From an uncultured Clostridia bacterium (GTDB taxonomy: Bacteria > Bacillota > Clostridia > Oscillospirales > Ruminococcaceae), in the NCBI GenBank assembly GCA_947627985.1, contig CANQYD010000007.1, forward strand, positions 1 to 63,460: a stretch of DNA of 63,460 bases, written 5' to 3'. Made by a program: the position numbers and the translations under genes. Below, one piece after another: positions 1 through 7,003 of the stretch (its first letter is position 1; the number at the start of each line of letters is the position of its first letter). The notes under the pieces are model-generated. The model was not told the origin of the DNA. It did no database searches and was given only the letters and a program-made list of their open reading frames with translations.

Positions 1-117
1 AAGGCAGTCGTTGAAGTTTTTGTTGACGCATACAATAAATTCGGAATTGCAAAATTGATATATCGTGAGAAGTATCCTAAAGGCGATCTGCCTTTCGGAT
101 TGGTCGATTTCCTTTAA
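1..117 (+). CDS. C-terminal fragment of a transposase-like protein (partial)
   Basis: The window opens inside a reading frame whose last 38 codons end at TAA (115-117). The visible tail contains FVDAYNKFG and ends LPFGLVDFL. The look (helical end of a DDE/integrase-type transposase) and the inverted repeat that begins at the stop codon both suggest an insertion sequence. The family cannot be assigned from 38 residues. Partial at the left edge, so its start and catalytic residues are not visible. Confidence 0.5.
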   Translation, partial: KAVVEVFVDAYNKFGIAKLIYREKYPKGDLPFGLVDFL

Positions 118-172
118 TGTGGGCGGATTGGGCACTCCCTTTATATCTGGGAGTGTCCCATCCGCCCACATT
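116..172. repeat. Inverted repeat directly after the transposase-like stop codon
   Basis: Arms of about 23 bases (117-139 and 149-172) are near-perfect reverse complements with one indel, around the loop TTTATATCT. The arm begins AATGTGGGCGG. It may be the right end of the insertion sequence, a terminator for its transposase (AT-rich bases follow at 172-184), or both. A third copy lies at 236-268 and a diverged one at 5389-5411. Confidence 0.75.
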
Positions 173-235
173 ATAAAATTTTTTGCCGGATGATTCGCCG
201 TTACTAAACGCTTTCCATTAACTGATTTGGGCTTA

Positions 236-268
236 AATGTGGGCGGTTTGTACACTCCCTTTATATCT
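236..268 (+). repeat. Second direct copy of the AATGTGGGCGG motif
   Basis: These bases repeat 116-148 in the same orientation with three differences over about 31 bases, including the shared CACTCCCTTTATATCT. The copy is not followed by an inverted arm, so it looks like a solo insertion-sequence end or a degraded palindromic repeat. It lies just upstream of the gene at 330. Confidence 0.75.
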
Positions 269-329
269 ACCCCCCTTGCATTCCGCCCCCAAACCTGCTA
301 TAATAAACAAAAACCACCCGGAGGTCAGC

Positions 330-641
330 ATGAAAATAATTATTTGTATCCTAAGCGCTCTCTTCGGCGGGCTGTCGCTCGCGGCGGCTGTCAGCCAGTT
401 AAAAAGCGAAAAATCGCCGTCGGCTGCGATCATGATCATCGGCTCGCTGCTGCTGATTTTCGCCGTAATCTTAAACATCATCGGTCTGAAATTCGACTTC
501 ATCATCGCCGCTCTCGGATGTCTCGCCATCTGCGCCGCCGCGATCATGAACGGCAAAAAGAGCGCGCAGCTCCACATTTCCCACCACATCATTCGCGGCG
601 TGCTGTCGGTCGCGCTAATAGCCGGTCACGTGATTTGGTGA
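330..641 (+). CDS. Small four-helix membrane protein, unknown function
   Basis: The 103-residue product begins MKIIICILSALFGG and has about four hydrophobic segments (roughly 3-20, 32-50, 54-73, 86-102) with a short charged loop near residue 76. I do not recognise a family. The start at 330 is chosen because GGAGGT stands five to ten bases upstream; an in-frame ATG farther upstream lies in the repeat and has no ribosome site. It ends four bases before the CPBP gene, so the two are probably co-transcribed. Confidence 0.7.
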   Translation: MKIIICILSALFGGLSLAAAVSQLKSEKSPSAAIMIIGSLLLIFAVILNIIGLKFDFIIAALGCLAICAAAIMNGKKSAQLHISHHIIRGVLSVALIAGHVIW

Positions 642-645
642 CGGA

Positions 646-1305
646 ATGGGCAGGGGAATATCGCTCGCCGAGGGCTTTTTGTGGACCCTCGCGTGGTTCG
701 GCGTGATGCTCGGCTACACCGCTTTGGACGTGGCAGTTTGGAGGAAAATCCTGCCTGCCCACGCGCGGCTGCTGAACGTCATCTCGATCGCAGTCTGCAT
801 GGTCGGCTTCCTGATTTTGTTAAAGTCAAAATGTAATTTCAGGATCGATCTCTCCGCCGGGATTTCCCTTAAAAGGATAATTTTAGCAATATTTTGTGCG
901 GCTATAATGTATCTTCTTCTCGATAAATTTTTGGACCCGATTTTTGAGAGCATGATGCCGGGCAGCAAGGCGGGATATCGCGAATCGATCGAGCATTTGC
1001 GGGAGGCTCCGGTGCTCGGATTTGTTCAGACATGCGTCCTTGCCCCGGTCATTGAGGAGATTTTAATGCGCGGATTTCTGCTCGGCGGACTGTCAAAAAA
1101 TTACGGCAAATTGACCGCGCTGCTGGTATCGTCGGCGCTCTTCGCGCTCCTGCATTTCAACATGGTCCAGACCCTCTCGGCGCTGATTTGCGGCGTCGCG
1201 CTCGGGCTTCTTTATATGCACACCGGCTACGTCATGAGCTGCATAATCGTGCATGCCGGGTATAATGCGGTGGAGTTTTTGAGTGAGGTAAGTGGGACTT
1301 TATGA
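646..1305 (+). CDS. CPBP-family intramembrane protease
   Basis: A 219-residue polytopic protein of the CPBP (CAAX-protease/bacteriocin-processing, Abi) family. The family's catalytic pattern is visible: E137-E138 followed by R142 in VIEEILMRG, H170 in FALLHFN, and a late His at 203. Such glutamic proteases cleave substrates within the membrane; in Firmicutes many are linked to peptide processing or self-immunity, but the substrate cannot be told here. No strong ribosome site precedes the ATG; translation may be coupled to the gene ending at 641. A second CPBP gene lies at 4719-5381. Confidence 0.88.
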   Translation: MGRGISLAEGFLWTLAWFGVMLGYTALDVAVWRKILPAHARLLNVISIAVCMVGFLILLKSKCNFRIDLSAGISLKRIILAIFCAAIMYLLLDKFLDPIFESMMPGSKAGYRESIEHLREAPVLGFVQTCVLAPVIEEILMRGFLLGGLSKNYGKLTALLVSSALFALLHFNMVQTLSALICGVALGLLYMHTGYVMSCIIVHAGYNAVEFLSEVSGTL

Positions 1306-1329
1306 TCAAAAGTCTGAGGTTTATCAATA

Positions 1330-2130
1330 ATGTATAACGCTAAAGAGCTAAAGCTAAACATACATAATACTCAATTAGATTATATAACCTTCGGCACCGG
1401 CAGAAAGCCTCTCATCATGCTCCAAGGTCTCAGCACCCGCGGTATAAAGGGCATGGCTCTGCCGCTCGCGCACATGTACCGCCTCTTCGCGCGGGACTTT
1501 AAGGTCTACATTTTTGACCGCAGACCCGACGTTTTCGACGGCATAACCGTGCATGATCTGGCGTCGGATATTGCCGAGGCTATGGACGCTTTGGGTATTG
1601 CAAATGCCGATGTTTTCGGCGTTTCGCAGGGAGGAATGATCGCGCAGTATCTTGCTATCGACCGTCCCGATCTCGTTCACAAGCTGGTACTTGCGGTCAC
1701 GCTGTCGAAAAATAACGACACCGTCATGCGGGTGGTCGAAGGCTGGATAGAGATGGCTGAGCATGGAGAAATGAAAAAACTCGTCGCGGACATGGCAGAA
1801 AAAATGTACTCCGACGCATATTTGAAGCGCTATCGTCCTTTAATGCCGCTTCTGACGGTCATTCAGAAGCCGAAGGACGTTCGGCGTTTTGTCGCGCTTG
1901 CAAAATCCTGCCTCACCTGCAACGCATATGAAATTTTGGATAAAATCGACTGCCCGACGCTCGTAATCGGCGGCAGGCAGGACAAGGTCGTGACCGGAGC
2001 CGCCTCGGAGGAGATCGCCGAAAAGCTCGGATGCAGGATTCACATCTACGAAAACCTCGGGCATGCCGCGTACGAAGAAGCTAAAGACTTTAACCGAATC
2101 GTATACGACTTTTTGATGGAAAATGCATAA
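1330..2130 (+). CDS. Alpha/beta-fold hydrolase
   Basis: The 266-residue protein has the full serine-hydrolase set: nucleophile elbow GVSQGG (Ser99), acid Asp218 in GGRQDKV, and His245 in NLGHAAYE. The fold runs from the strand containing LIMLQGL to the C-terminus, with a cap near residues 125-190. It resembles small esterase/lactonase-type hydrolases, and the substrate is not predictable. GAGG lies about 13 bases before the ATG. The gene is followed by a hairpin at 2132-2156. Confidence 0.87.
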   Translation: MYNAKELKLNIHNTQLDYITFGTGRKPLIMLQGLSTRGIKGMALPLAHMYRLFARDFKVYIFDRRPDVFDGITVHDLASDIAEAMDALGIANADVFGVSQGGMIAQYLAIDRPDLVHKLVLAVTLSKNNDTVMRVVEGWIEMAEHGEMKKLVADMAEKMYSDAYLKRYRPLMPLLTVIQKPKDVRRFVALAKSCLTCNAYEILDKIDCPTLVIGGRQDKVVTGAASEEIAEKLGCRIHIYENLGHAAYEEAKDFNRIVYDFLMENA

Positions 2131-2131
2131 A

Positions 2132-2156
2132 ATCCCCCACTTATCAAAGCGGGGGA
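2132..2156. terminator. Bidirectional terminator-like hairpin
   Basis: TCCCCCACTT and AAGCGGGGGA form a stem around a short loop, between convergent genes (hydrolase on plus, XRE regulator on minus). The T tract is weak on both sides. Confidence 0.6.
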
Positions 2157-2165
2157 CATCTTTAT

Positions 2166-3035
2166 CTACCTCTCCAAAAACCTCTTCTCACGGGTCTGAC
2201 AATAGGCGTTGTAGCACCGCTGTGAATTGATGAGCAGCCACGCCGTCATCAGAAGCGGGCGGAACTCGTTGTTTTGCAGGACGGAATAGGACGTGAACTC
2301 GCTTTCATCGACCGTTATCTGCTCCTCGGCGACAAATCGGAATTTGACGAGCTTCGGCAGAAGCTCTTTTAATTTTTCGGGCTGAATGCCGATTTTCTCC
2401 GCAAGCCCGTCGGCGGTATACTTTGCTCCGGATTTTGAATATTCCGACTGCGTAAAGATCGCCGCTTCGAGCCCGTCGGGGTCGGAAAGAAGCCCGAAGA
2501 GGTCGCAATATCTGTCTTCACCCAGAAGCCTGCCGATAAGACCCGGCTCGTCCTTTGTAATGCAGATATAGGGCATATCCTTGACGAGCGAGATATATGT
2601 CGTGCCTTCATCAAGGATAAGCTGCGAGGTCATGAAATCGCACTCCCACCTGTCGATGATATCCCAAACGCTCTCGCAATTTTCACACTTAAATGCGCTG
2701 AAATTGAGCCTGTAAATCATCTCAAAAATCAGCCTGAACACTGCTTCTCCGTCCTTTGCATTCAATCTGTCAAAGCCGTATCTGCCGACAAGCTCCAAAA
2801 GCTCCTCTTCGGTTGGGATATGCTTATTATGCTCAATCTCAAAGAGCCTGTCAACGCTCACGCCGAGATTTTTTGCGATGTCGGGCAGGAGATACGCGTC
2901 CGGCATTCCGCCGTTTTCCCATTTCGATACCGCCTGACCCGTCACCCCGACGGCATCGCCGAGCTGTTCCTGAGTAAGAGCCTTTGCCTTGCGGAATTCC
3001 GCTATGTTTTTGCCGATTATCCGTGAATAGTCCAT
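2166..3035 (-). CDS. XRE-family transcriptional regulator with long C-terminal domain
   Basis: A 289-residue protein with a helix-turn-helix at about residues 5-65 (LTQEQLGDAVGVTGQAVSKW). The remaining 220 residues show no domain I can name; a winged-helix-like stretch occurs near TADGLAEKIGIQPEKLKELL. The start at 3035 follows a good GAAAGGAGAT site; an upstream in-frame ATG at 3062 is less likely. The promoter contains a 9+9 base inverted repeat, so autoregulation is probable. Confidence 0.85.
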   Translation of the reverse strand: MDYSRIIGKNIAEFRKAKALTQEQLGDAVGVTGQAVSKWENGGMPDAYLLPDIAKNLGVSVDRLFEIEHNKHIPTEEELLELVGRYGFDRLNAKDGEAVFRLIFEMIYRLNFSAFKCENCESVWDIIDRWECDFMTSQLILDEGTTYISLVKDMPYICITKDEPGLIGRLLGEDRYCDLFGLLSDPDGLEAAIFTQSEYSKSGAKYTADGLAEKIGIQPEKLKELLPKLVKFRFVAEEQITVDESEFTSYSVLQNNEFRPLLMTAWLLINSQRCYNAYCQTREKRFLER

Positions 3036-3079
3036 AGTTAATCTCCTTTCGGTTTTCAGCATTTAAATCGCGATTTTTG

Positions 3080-3118
3080 CCGTGATTTAATAATATCACA
3101 AATCACGGTTTGAATCAA
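3080..3118 (-). promoter_or_regulatory. Promoter and operator of the XRE gene
   Basis: On the minus strand TTGATT (3113-3118) and TATTAT (3090-3095) are separated by 17 bases. An inverted repeat with perfect 9-base arms, CCGTGATTT and AAATCACGG (3080-3108, 11-base gap), covers the -10 element. It is the natural candidate binding site for the regulator encoded just downstream. Confidence 0.75.
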
Positions 3119-3157
3119 TGGAGGCAGACTTTGGGTTTCCAACCGCAGGTTGAAAAA

Positions 3158-3180
3158 TGCACGATGAATATCACCGTGCA
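3158..3180 (-). terminator. Terminator after the tetR remnant
   Basis: TGCACG and CGTGCA arms (stem extends to about nine pairs with one mismatch) are followed on the minus strand by a short T run. It sits six bases past the end of the TetR-tail reading frame. Confidence 0.65.
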
Positions 3181-3185
3181 CAATT

Positions 3186-3795
3186 TCAAAACTTATCCTT
3201 CCCCGGCACAATGCACCTCATGCATATCCCGATGATCTTATCGACCGAATCGGCGCAGTCGTTTTTGATCCACTCGCACACCACCGACGTGATCCCGCCG
3301 AGGTAGAAGTGAATGACATATGCCTTCTCCTTTTCGGCGACGTTGAACCTGTCGAGGGCAGGGGAGAAGACTTTGTCAAAAATCATTCTGAATGTGTTTC
3401 GGGTCTGAAATATTTCCTGATGCTGCAAAACCACCCGATAGAGCCGCTTATTCCGCCTGACGAATTCAAGATAAGGTCTTAAATATTCTGGGGAGATGAA
3501 TATCGAATCCTCCGCGTTATCGGAGCTCAGGCGCCTGTCGATATCCCTAAGATCGGGGGAAAACTCCCGAAAGCACTTGTCGTTAGTGTACTCGACGCAT
3601 TCGTTCAGCAGGTCTCCTGCAAAGGCACATTCCCACGCCCAAGAGGAGCGCGGAGACGATCCCGAAGGAGTATGCAAAAATCTCCGCCGGAGCTTTTGCC
3701 TTTCGGTCGAGCTTTTTAAGAGCCACCACCTTCGACGCACTCTTTTTTGAATACTCGTTGACGATGGCTTCCGCATAAATTTTATCTGTGTTCAT
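3186..3795 (-). pseudogene. Fusion scar: head of a small membrane-protein gene joined to the tail of a tetR gene
   Basis: Translation from the ATG at 3795 (site AAGGAGG) gives MNTDKIYAEAIVNEYSKK and then a hydrophobic stretch to GVGMCL, the start of a Clostridia small membrane protein. Near 3625 the frame is lost and stops at 3583. In another frame the same stretch continues as a typical TetR/AcrR ligand-binding half (from AGDLLNEC, with YLEFVRRNKRLYRVVL, to residues before the stop at 3186), but without any helix-turn-helix. The simplest reading is one deletion that removed the end of the first gene and the DNA-binding half of the second. Neither part should be functional; a 71-residue peptide could still be made. 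Confidence 0.8.
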
Positions 3796-3823
3796 AATAT
3801 TACCTCCTTGTTTTTGTGATTCC

Positions 3824-3852
3824 ATTATACGCCTAAAATTCCGAATACGGAA
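3824..3852 (-). promoter_or_regulatory. Promoter with palindrome before the tetR remnant
   Basis: TATAAT (3824-3829 on minus) lies 17 bases from TTCCGT (3847-3852). The -35 is part of the perfect palindrome TTCCGTATTCGGAA (3839-3852), a plausible operator for the TetR protein whose gene is now broken. Confidence 0.6.
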
Positions 3853-3907
3853 CGACAAAAACGGGCGGGAGTGTTGATTTTAAATCATCTCAATTCTGCA
3901 TTCCGTC

Positions 3908-3936
3908 TTGACTTCTCCCTTTTAAACTGGTATAAT
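3908..3936 (+). promoter_or_regulatory. SigA-type promoter of the DUF4298 gene
   Basis: TTGACT (3908-3913), 17 bases, TATAAT (3931-3936). The start codon of the next gene is at 3955, so the 5' leader is very short. Confidence 0.85.
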
Positions 3937-3954
3937 ATATTGGGAGATGATCGG

Positions 3955-4260
3955 ATGACAGCAATTGACAGGATTATCGAGATGGAGCGTCTTTTGGACG
4001 ACGCCGAGGCTTCGCTTGCACGGCTTGATAAGGCTTTGGATGAATTTAAAATTACGCGGGAAGATGTCGACGCCCTGACAAAATATTATAACTCTGACTG
4101 GAAGAGCGACCTTGAGGCAGATGACCGCGGGCTTCTTCCCAAAAATTTAAAGCGGGGAGTGCTCTCACAGGACGCGATATTTGACCTTTTGGTTCACTAC
4201 CGCGAGACCTGCGATCGGCTGATCTTTGAGGCAGAAAAACTCAGGGCAGGGGAGAAATAA
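3955..4260 (+). CDS. DUF4298 domain protein
   Basis: The 101-residue protein is nearly all helical and highly charged, with IDRIIEMERLLDDAE at the N-terminus and the conserved YYNSDWKSDLEADD in the middle. Length and these motifs match DUF4298, small cytosolic proteins of Firmicutes with no known function, often near acetyltransferase genes. GGGAGAT precedes the ATG at 3955. The gene stands alone, with its own strong promoter and terminator. Confidence 0.85.
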   Translation: MTAIDRIIEMERLLDDAEASLARLDKALDEFKITREDVDALTKYYNSDWKSDLEADDRGLLPKNLKRGVLSQDAIFDLLVHYRETCDRLIFEAEKLRAGEK

Positions 4261-4263
4261 ATA

Positions 4264-4292
4264 GGAAAAGCAGACTTTTAGGTCTGCTTTTT
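4264..4292 (+). terminator. Rho-independent terminator after DUF4298
   Basis: AAAAGCAGAC and GTCTGCTTTTT form a ten-pair stem ending in a T run. Confidence 0.9.
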
Positions 4293-4338
4293 CATATAGA
4301 ATCGCACAAATTTTCCTGCAGATAAACGGGATTTTGTT

Positions 4339-4641
4339 TTACGCTTCTTGCCTTTTGTAGAAAGCGCCCTCCCAATCCCAAAGAGCGTAGATATAGCTCC
4401 CATCTTCATCGCCTTTGACTGAGTAGACTCTCATCGTGATGTTCGCGTTGGATACGGTTCCCAGATAGTTTCCCTTATCTGCGACGCTGTAATAGTTGTC
4501 AGTATCCAGTACATACTTCACATCGGCTATGGTAATACATTCATTTTCCGCGCCGCTGATTTTTCCAATCGTTTTATTGCCGCAAGCGGCGAAACCCAGG
4601 AGACAAACGACTGCCAGAGAAATGACTATCAACTTTTTCAT
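4339..4641 (-). CDS. Small lipoprotein, unknown function
   Basis: 100 residues, starting MKKLIVISLAVVCLLGFAAC: a lipoprotein signal with lipobox GFAAC (Cys20). The mature part is about 80 residues, beta-rich by eye, containing YYSVADKGNYLGTV and ending in KRQEA. It should be anchored to the outer face of the membrane. AAAGGCGGTGA precedes the start. No family recognised. Confidence 0.75.
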   Translation of the reverse strand: MKKLIVISLAVVCLLGFAACGNKTIGKISGAENECITIADVKYVLDTDNYYSVADKGNYLGTVSNANITMRVYSVKGDEDGSYIYALWDWEGAFYKRQEA

Positions 4642-4718
4642 ACAATCGTCACCGCCTTTGTCAAATCCCGATTTATCACATTACCTGCCATATCGGTAAT
4701 TTGCTTTCAGTCATCATT

Positions 4719-5381
4719 TTAAATATAAATCCTCCACACCATCATCAGCGCGAAGTCAGCGAACATATGGATAAACCACGATCCGTAGATATTCCCGCTC
4801 CTGTCGTCGGCGAAGTCGAATATGAATCCCCCGACTGCGAGCCCTAAAAGCGCCGCCGCCATCATCGGCAGCGGGAAGGACTGCCCTATCATCGCGACGT
4901 GATAAACCGAAAACATCAGCGAGCTGAATATGTACGCCGCCCGCTTCCCGGCGAACTCCCTGAGCCTTATGAAGGCGGTGTGCCGGAACAGAAACTCCTC
5001 CACAAAGGAATTTCCGAAGGAAATGTAGAGTGCGACGGGCAAAAAGCTCCTCTTTTCGACCTGTTGGTCTTTTGAAAGCGAAGCGATAAGCCCGGGATAG
5101 TCAAAAATCCCCCGGGTCAGCGCGAATGAGAGAAATATCACCGCGTAAACCCCGAGCCCGAGCGCTAAAAGCTTCAAAAATTTTTTTATATCAAGAGAGA
5201 ACGTGCCGCCGAAAATTCCTATGCCGAGGGATTTCATCACCGCCGCCGGGACAATAAGAAACATTCCCGCCTTGAGAGCGGATTTTACCGCATAGGGCGG
5301 TTCTATCACCGTCTCGACGAGCGCCATCGCTATACAGCAGAAAATCACGGTCAGAATCAGCGCAAGGCGCTTTTTTCTCAT
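4719..5381 (-). CDS. CPBP-family intramembrane protease
   Basis: 220 residues from the ATG at 5381, with about seven membrane segments. The catalytic pattern is FVEEFLFRH (EE then R), SVYHVAM (His) and WFIHMFAD (His/Asp). The start is not certain: the reading frame is open upstream to 5510 and the ribosome site before 5381 is poor (CCCGGAAAT). The region just upstream carries a copy of the repeat that also precedes the CPBP locus at 330-1305. Probably outside the proBA operon because a repeat-rich gap separates it from the GNAT gene. Confidence 0.82.
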   Translation of the reverse strand: MRKKRLALILTVIFCCIAMALVETVIEPPYAVKSALKAGMFLIVPAAVMKSLGIGIFGGTFSLDIKKFLKLLALGLGVYAVIFLSFALTRGIFDYPGLIASLSKDQQVEKRSFLPVALYISFGNSFVEEFLFRHTAFIRLREFAGKRAAYIFSSLMFSVYHVAMIGQSFPLPMMAAALLGLAVGGFIFDFADDRSGNIYGSWFIHMFADFALMMVWRIYI

Positions 5382-5388
5382 ATTTCCG

Positions 5389-5411
5389 GGAGTGTACAAA
5401 TCGCCCTCATT
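5389..5411 (-). repeat. Diverged copy of the AATGTGGGCGG repeat
   Basis: Read on the minus strand these bases are AATGAGGGCGATTTGTACAC then TCC, differing from 236-258 at only two positions. The copy ends eight bases before the CPBP start codon. Confidence 0.75.
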
Positions 5412-5430
5412 ATCCTCACTAATTAAATCT

Positions 5431-5511
5431 GTCACCAACGGTGACGCCTTGAAATTCTGACAACCTGACTTCTGACTTCTGTCCTCTTGATGTGGTTGCT
5501 TTGACCACATC
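5431..5511. repeat. Cluster of short palindromes and a dispersed motif
   Basis: GTCACC-AAC-GGTGAC (5431-5445) is a perfect hairpin. 5456-5474 on the minus strand reads CAGAAGTCAGGTTGTCAGA, which recurs at 63178-63196 with two changes. GATGTGGT and ACCACATC (5489-5511) form a stem at the very end of the GNAT gene. Together with 5389-5411 the gap is built almost entirely of repeats. Confidence 0.65.
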
Positions 5512-6044
5512 TATATTTCCCGCGCCCCGAGGTCTATCCAGTAGCGACGGACCGGCTCCTCGCCCTCGACCGAAATCTCGTTTTCAAGCACGCCTCCGTT
5601 TTTGACGATCACCCTCGCGGAGGCTTTATTTGACTGATCGCATACCATCAGCACCTTGCTTATGCCCATCTTTCTGCATTCATTGAGCGCAAGACCGATC
5701 ATCTCGGTGCCGTATCCCTTACCGCGTTCGGAAGGACGTATGCCGTCGCCGATATGCCCGCCGTAGCTCATCAGCCGCTCATTGAGATATTTTCTGACGT
5801 TCACGGCGCCCACGAAGATATCCCGATCGGTATCAAGCGCAAAAAACGTCGTATCCGGGACAAGTCCCAGCTCGTCTGCGATATCGTCGTCCACGTCGAG
5901 ATGGTCGAGATAAAAATCAAAATTATGATAGTCGTATTTTCTGATCGAGTAGGGGATGATCTTCTCCCCCGAAGCAGTCCATTCGTCCATCATCTCGGTC
6001 AGCTGCCGTTCGTATTCCGGCGAAAGTTTTACAAGTGTGAGCAT
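5511..6044 (-). CDS. GNAT-family N-acetyltransferase
   Basis: 177 residues with a full GNAT fold: the acetyl-CoA loop RPSERGKGYG (about residues 104-113) and the following ALNECRKMGISKVLMVC and NKASARVIVKNGG segments. The family transfers acetyl groups to amines; this branch resembles predicted small-molecule acetyltransferases, with substrate unknown. GAGGAAAA precedes the start. The gene is 20 bases past the membrane-protein gene and likely the last gene of the proBA operon. Confidence 0.88.
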   Translation of the reverse strand: MLTLVKLSPEYERQLTEMMDEWTASGEKIIPYSIRKYDYHNFDFYLDHLDVDDDIADELGLVPDTTFFALDTDRDIFVGAVNVRKYLNERLMSYGGHIGDGIRPSERGKGYGTEMIGLALNECRKMGISKVLMVCDQSNKASARVIVKNGGVLENEISVEGEEPVRRYWIDLGAREI

Positions 6045-6064
6045 TGGGTTTTCCTCTTTATGCT

Positions 6065-6994
6065 TTAATTTGCCTCGCTGACGTCTATCTCGCCGATTTC
6101 AAGAGCCGTGACGATATAGTCGGTCTCATCGGGGATAAGCGTGTAGATCATCTTCTTCTCGACGGTGTCCACCGACTCTATCCAGTTTGTGATCGGCAGG
6201 CGATAGTTGACCGTCAGCGTATACACCCCGTCCTCTTCCTCATATGAAGTCACATCGGGGTAGTACGCCTGAATCCTCGGGAAAGCGGGGATAAGATACA
6301 TTCCGGTGTCCTCGTCGTAGGTGAATTCAAGCTCCGTTCCGCCTACGGTTTTGTGGGAATATGTCAGCCCCGAGCCGAAGAGCTTTGTTATCCTTCTGTC
6401 TATGTCAAGATATGACACGCTGTAGTATTCTCCGTTCATCTCGTAGAATGCAGACGGGTGGAAGATGATATCCCAGCATGCAGCCGAGAGCATGACGTCC
6501 TCATTTAAAGAACTTGCGCCGTTGAAGGTAGGCGCGTCGCATGCCGCAAGAGGCATGATAAACTCCTCAAACTGCTCAAGCTGTGCCGAATTGTCCTTCT
6601 GAGCTTTTACAAGATTCACAGCCTTGATGACCGTCGCTACAACTCCGATGACGGCAAAAATCAGCAAAAACAGCCCGAATACGGTCTGAGCCGCCTGAGC
6701 TATTGTCACGGCTGACTTTCCCTCGATCTCAATAGGCTCCGATTCGTCTTCCGAAGCCTCGGTTAAATCCATGGCGTCCTCGTCAAGAGCCTCTATAAGA
6801 TTTTCCTCAAGCTCCCAGTCGAGCCGAAATCTCTTATGCTCTTTCTCGGGACCCTCTTCTTCCTTTTTCTCGGGCTTTTTTTCCCTAAGCTTCTTTGCAG
6901 GCTTTTCGGAGGCATTTTCCTCCGGTTTTTCCTTCGTATTTTCCTTCGGCTCCTCGCTCGGGATTATCTCAATATTTATATCCTTTTTTGACAT
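6065..6994 (-). CDS. Single-pass membrane protein with charged N-terminal tail
   Basis: 309 residues. The first 75 are a lysine/glutamate-rich low-complexity tail (SEKPAKKLREKKPEKKEEE), followed by an acidic stretch, one membrane helix at about 97-127 (FGLFLLIFAVIGVVATV) and an external domain of roughly 180 residues that looks like a mixed alpha/beta fold. The layout is that of a membrane-anchored conserved protein of Clostridia; no function known. AAGGAGT precedes the ATG, ten bases past proA, so it belongs to the operon. Confidence 0.8.
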   Translation of the reverse strand: MSKKDINIEIIPSEEPKENTKEKPEENASEKPAKKLREKKPEKKEEEGPEKEHKRFRLDWELEENLIEALDEDAMDLTEASEDESEPIEIEGKSAVTIAQAAQTVFGLFLLIFAVIGVVATVIKAVNLVKAQKDNSAQLEQFEEFIMPLAACDAPTFNGASSLNEDVMLSAACWDIIFHPSAFYEMNGEYYSVSYLDIDRRITKLFGSGLTYSHKTVGGTELEFTYDEDTGMYLIPAFPRIQAYYPDVTSYEEEDGVYTLTVNYRLPITNWIESVDTVEKKMIYTLIPDETDYIVTALEIGEIDVSEAN

Positions 6995-7003
6995 TTTTAC
7001 TCC

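Noticed and set aside
237..329. Extended start of the gene at 330 from the ATG at 237
   Set aside because: The extra residues come from the repeat, and GGAGGT clearly serves 330.
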